DNA of 6,316 nucleotides from an uncultured Sphingomonadaceae bacterium (lineage in GTDB: Bacteria; Pseudomonadota; Alphaproteobacteria; Sphingomonadales; Sphingomonadaceae): NCBI GenBank assembly GCA_938003725.1, contig CALKXX010000218.1:1-6316 (forward strand), given 5' to 3'. The translations under genes were made by a program, and so were the position numbers. Positions 6,309 through 6,316 of this stretch are shown one piece after another. Positions within the stretch are counted from its first letter, which is position 1. Every line of letters begins with the position of its first letter. The notes under the pieces were generated by a model. That model was not told where the DNA came from. It searched no databases and was given only the letters and a program-made list of their open reading frames with translations.

Positions 6309-6316
6309 GGCTATTT

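Overview
The window looks like a chromosomal segment of a sphingomonad-type alphaproteobacterium, possibly marine and of moderate GC. This rests on the style of the RimK, NADP-glutamate dehydrogenase, SRPBCC and DUF11-type proteins. The genus is an inference and cannot be fixed without a search. There are no tRNA, rRNA, CRISPR or transposon signatures.

Layout, left to right. (1) 1-735, + strand: the 3' end of a gene for a large exported surface protein, ending in a DUF11-like beta-sandwich. (2) 809-1861, + strand: an M14-type zinc hydrolase of the succinylglutamate desuccinylase/aspartoacylase family. (3) On the - strand, read from right to left: a secreted SRPBCC (START/AHSA1-like) protein with a glutamate-rich tail (6308-5706), gdhA for NADP-type glutamate dehydrogenase (5571-4216), a retropepsin-like 'ATP-dependent zinc protease' (RimB-like, 4161-3661), rimK (3664-2759), and an unrecognised exported protein (2762-1824). 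The two - strand junctions after the protease are 4-base stop/start overlaps (ATGA, then GTGA). The protease, rimK and exported-protein genes are therefore almost certainly one translationally coupled operon. gdhA lies 54 bases upstream on the same strand with no clear terminator between.

Functionally, the core is a glutamate-themed module. GdhA makes glutamate. RimK is the ATP-grasp ligase that in E. coli adds glutamates to the C-terminus of ribosomal protein S6. The retropepsin-like protein and the M14 hydrolase are known recurrent neighbours of RimK and could process or remove such tags. The M14 gene is convergent to the operon rather than part of it, and a secreted protein occupies the operon's last position.

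The most checkable oddity is an A8 homopolymer in the exported-protein gene. Removing one A gives a more natural C-terminus and a stop that no longer overlaps the M14 gene. This points to a real frameshift, transcript slippage or a sequencing/assembly error.
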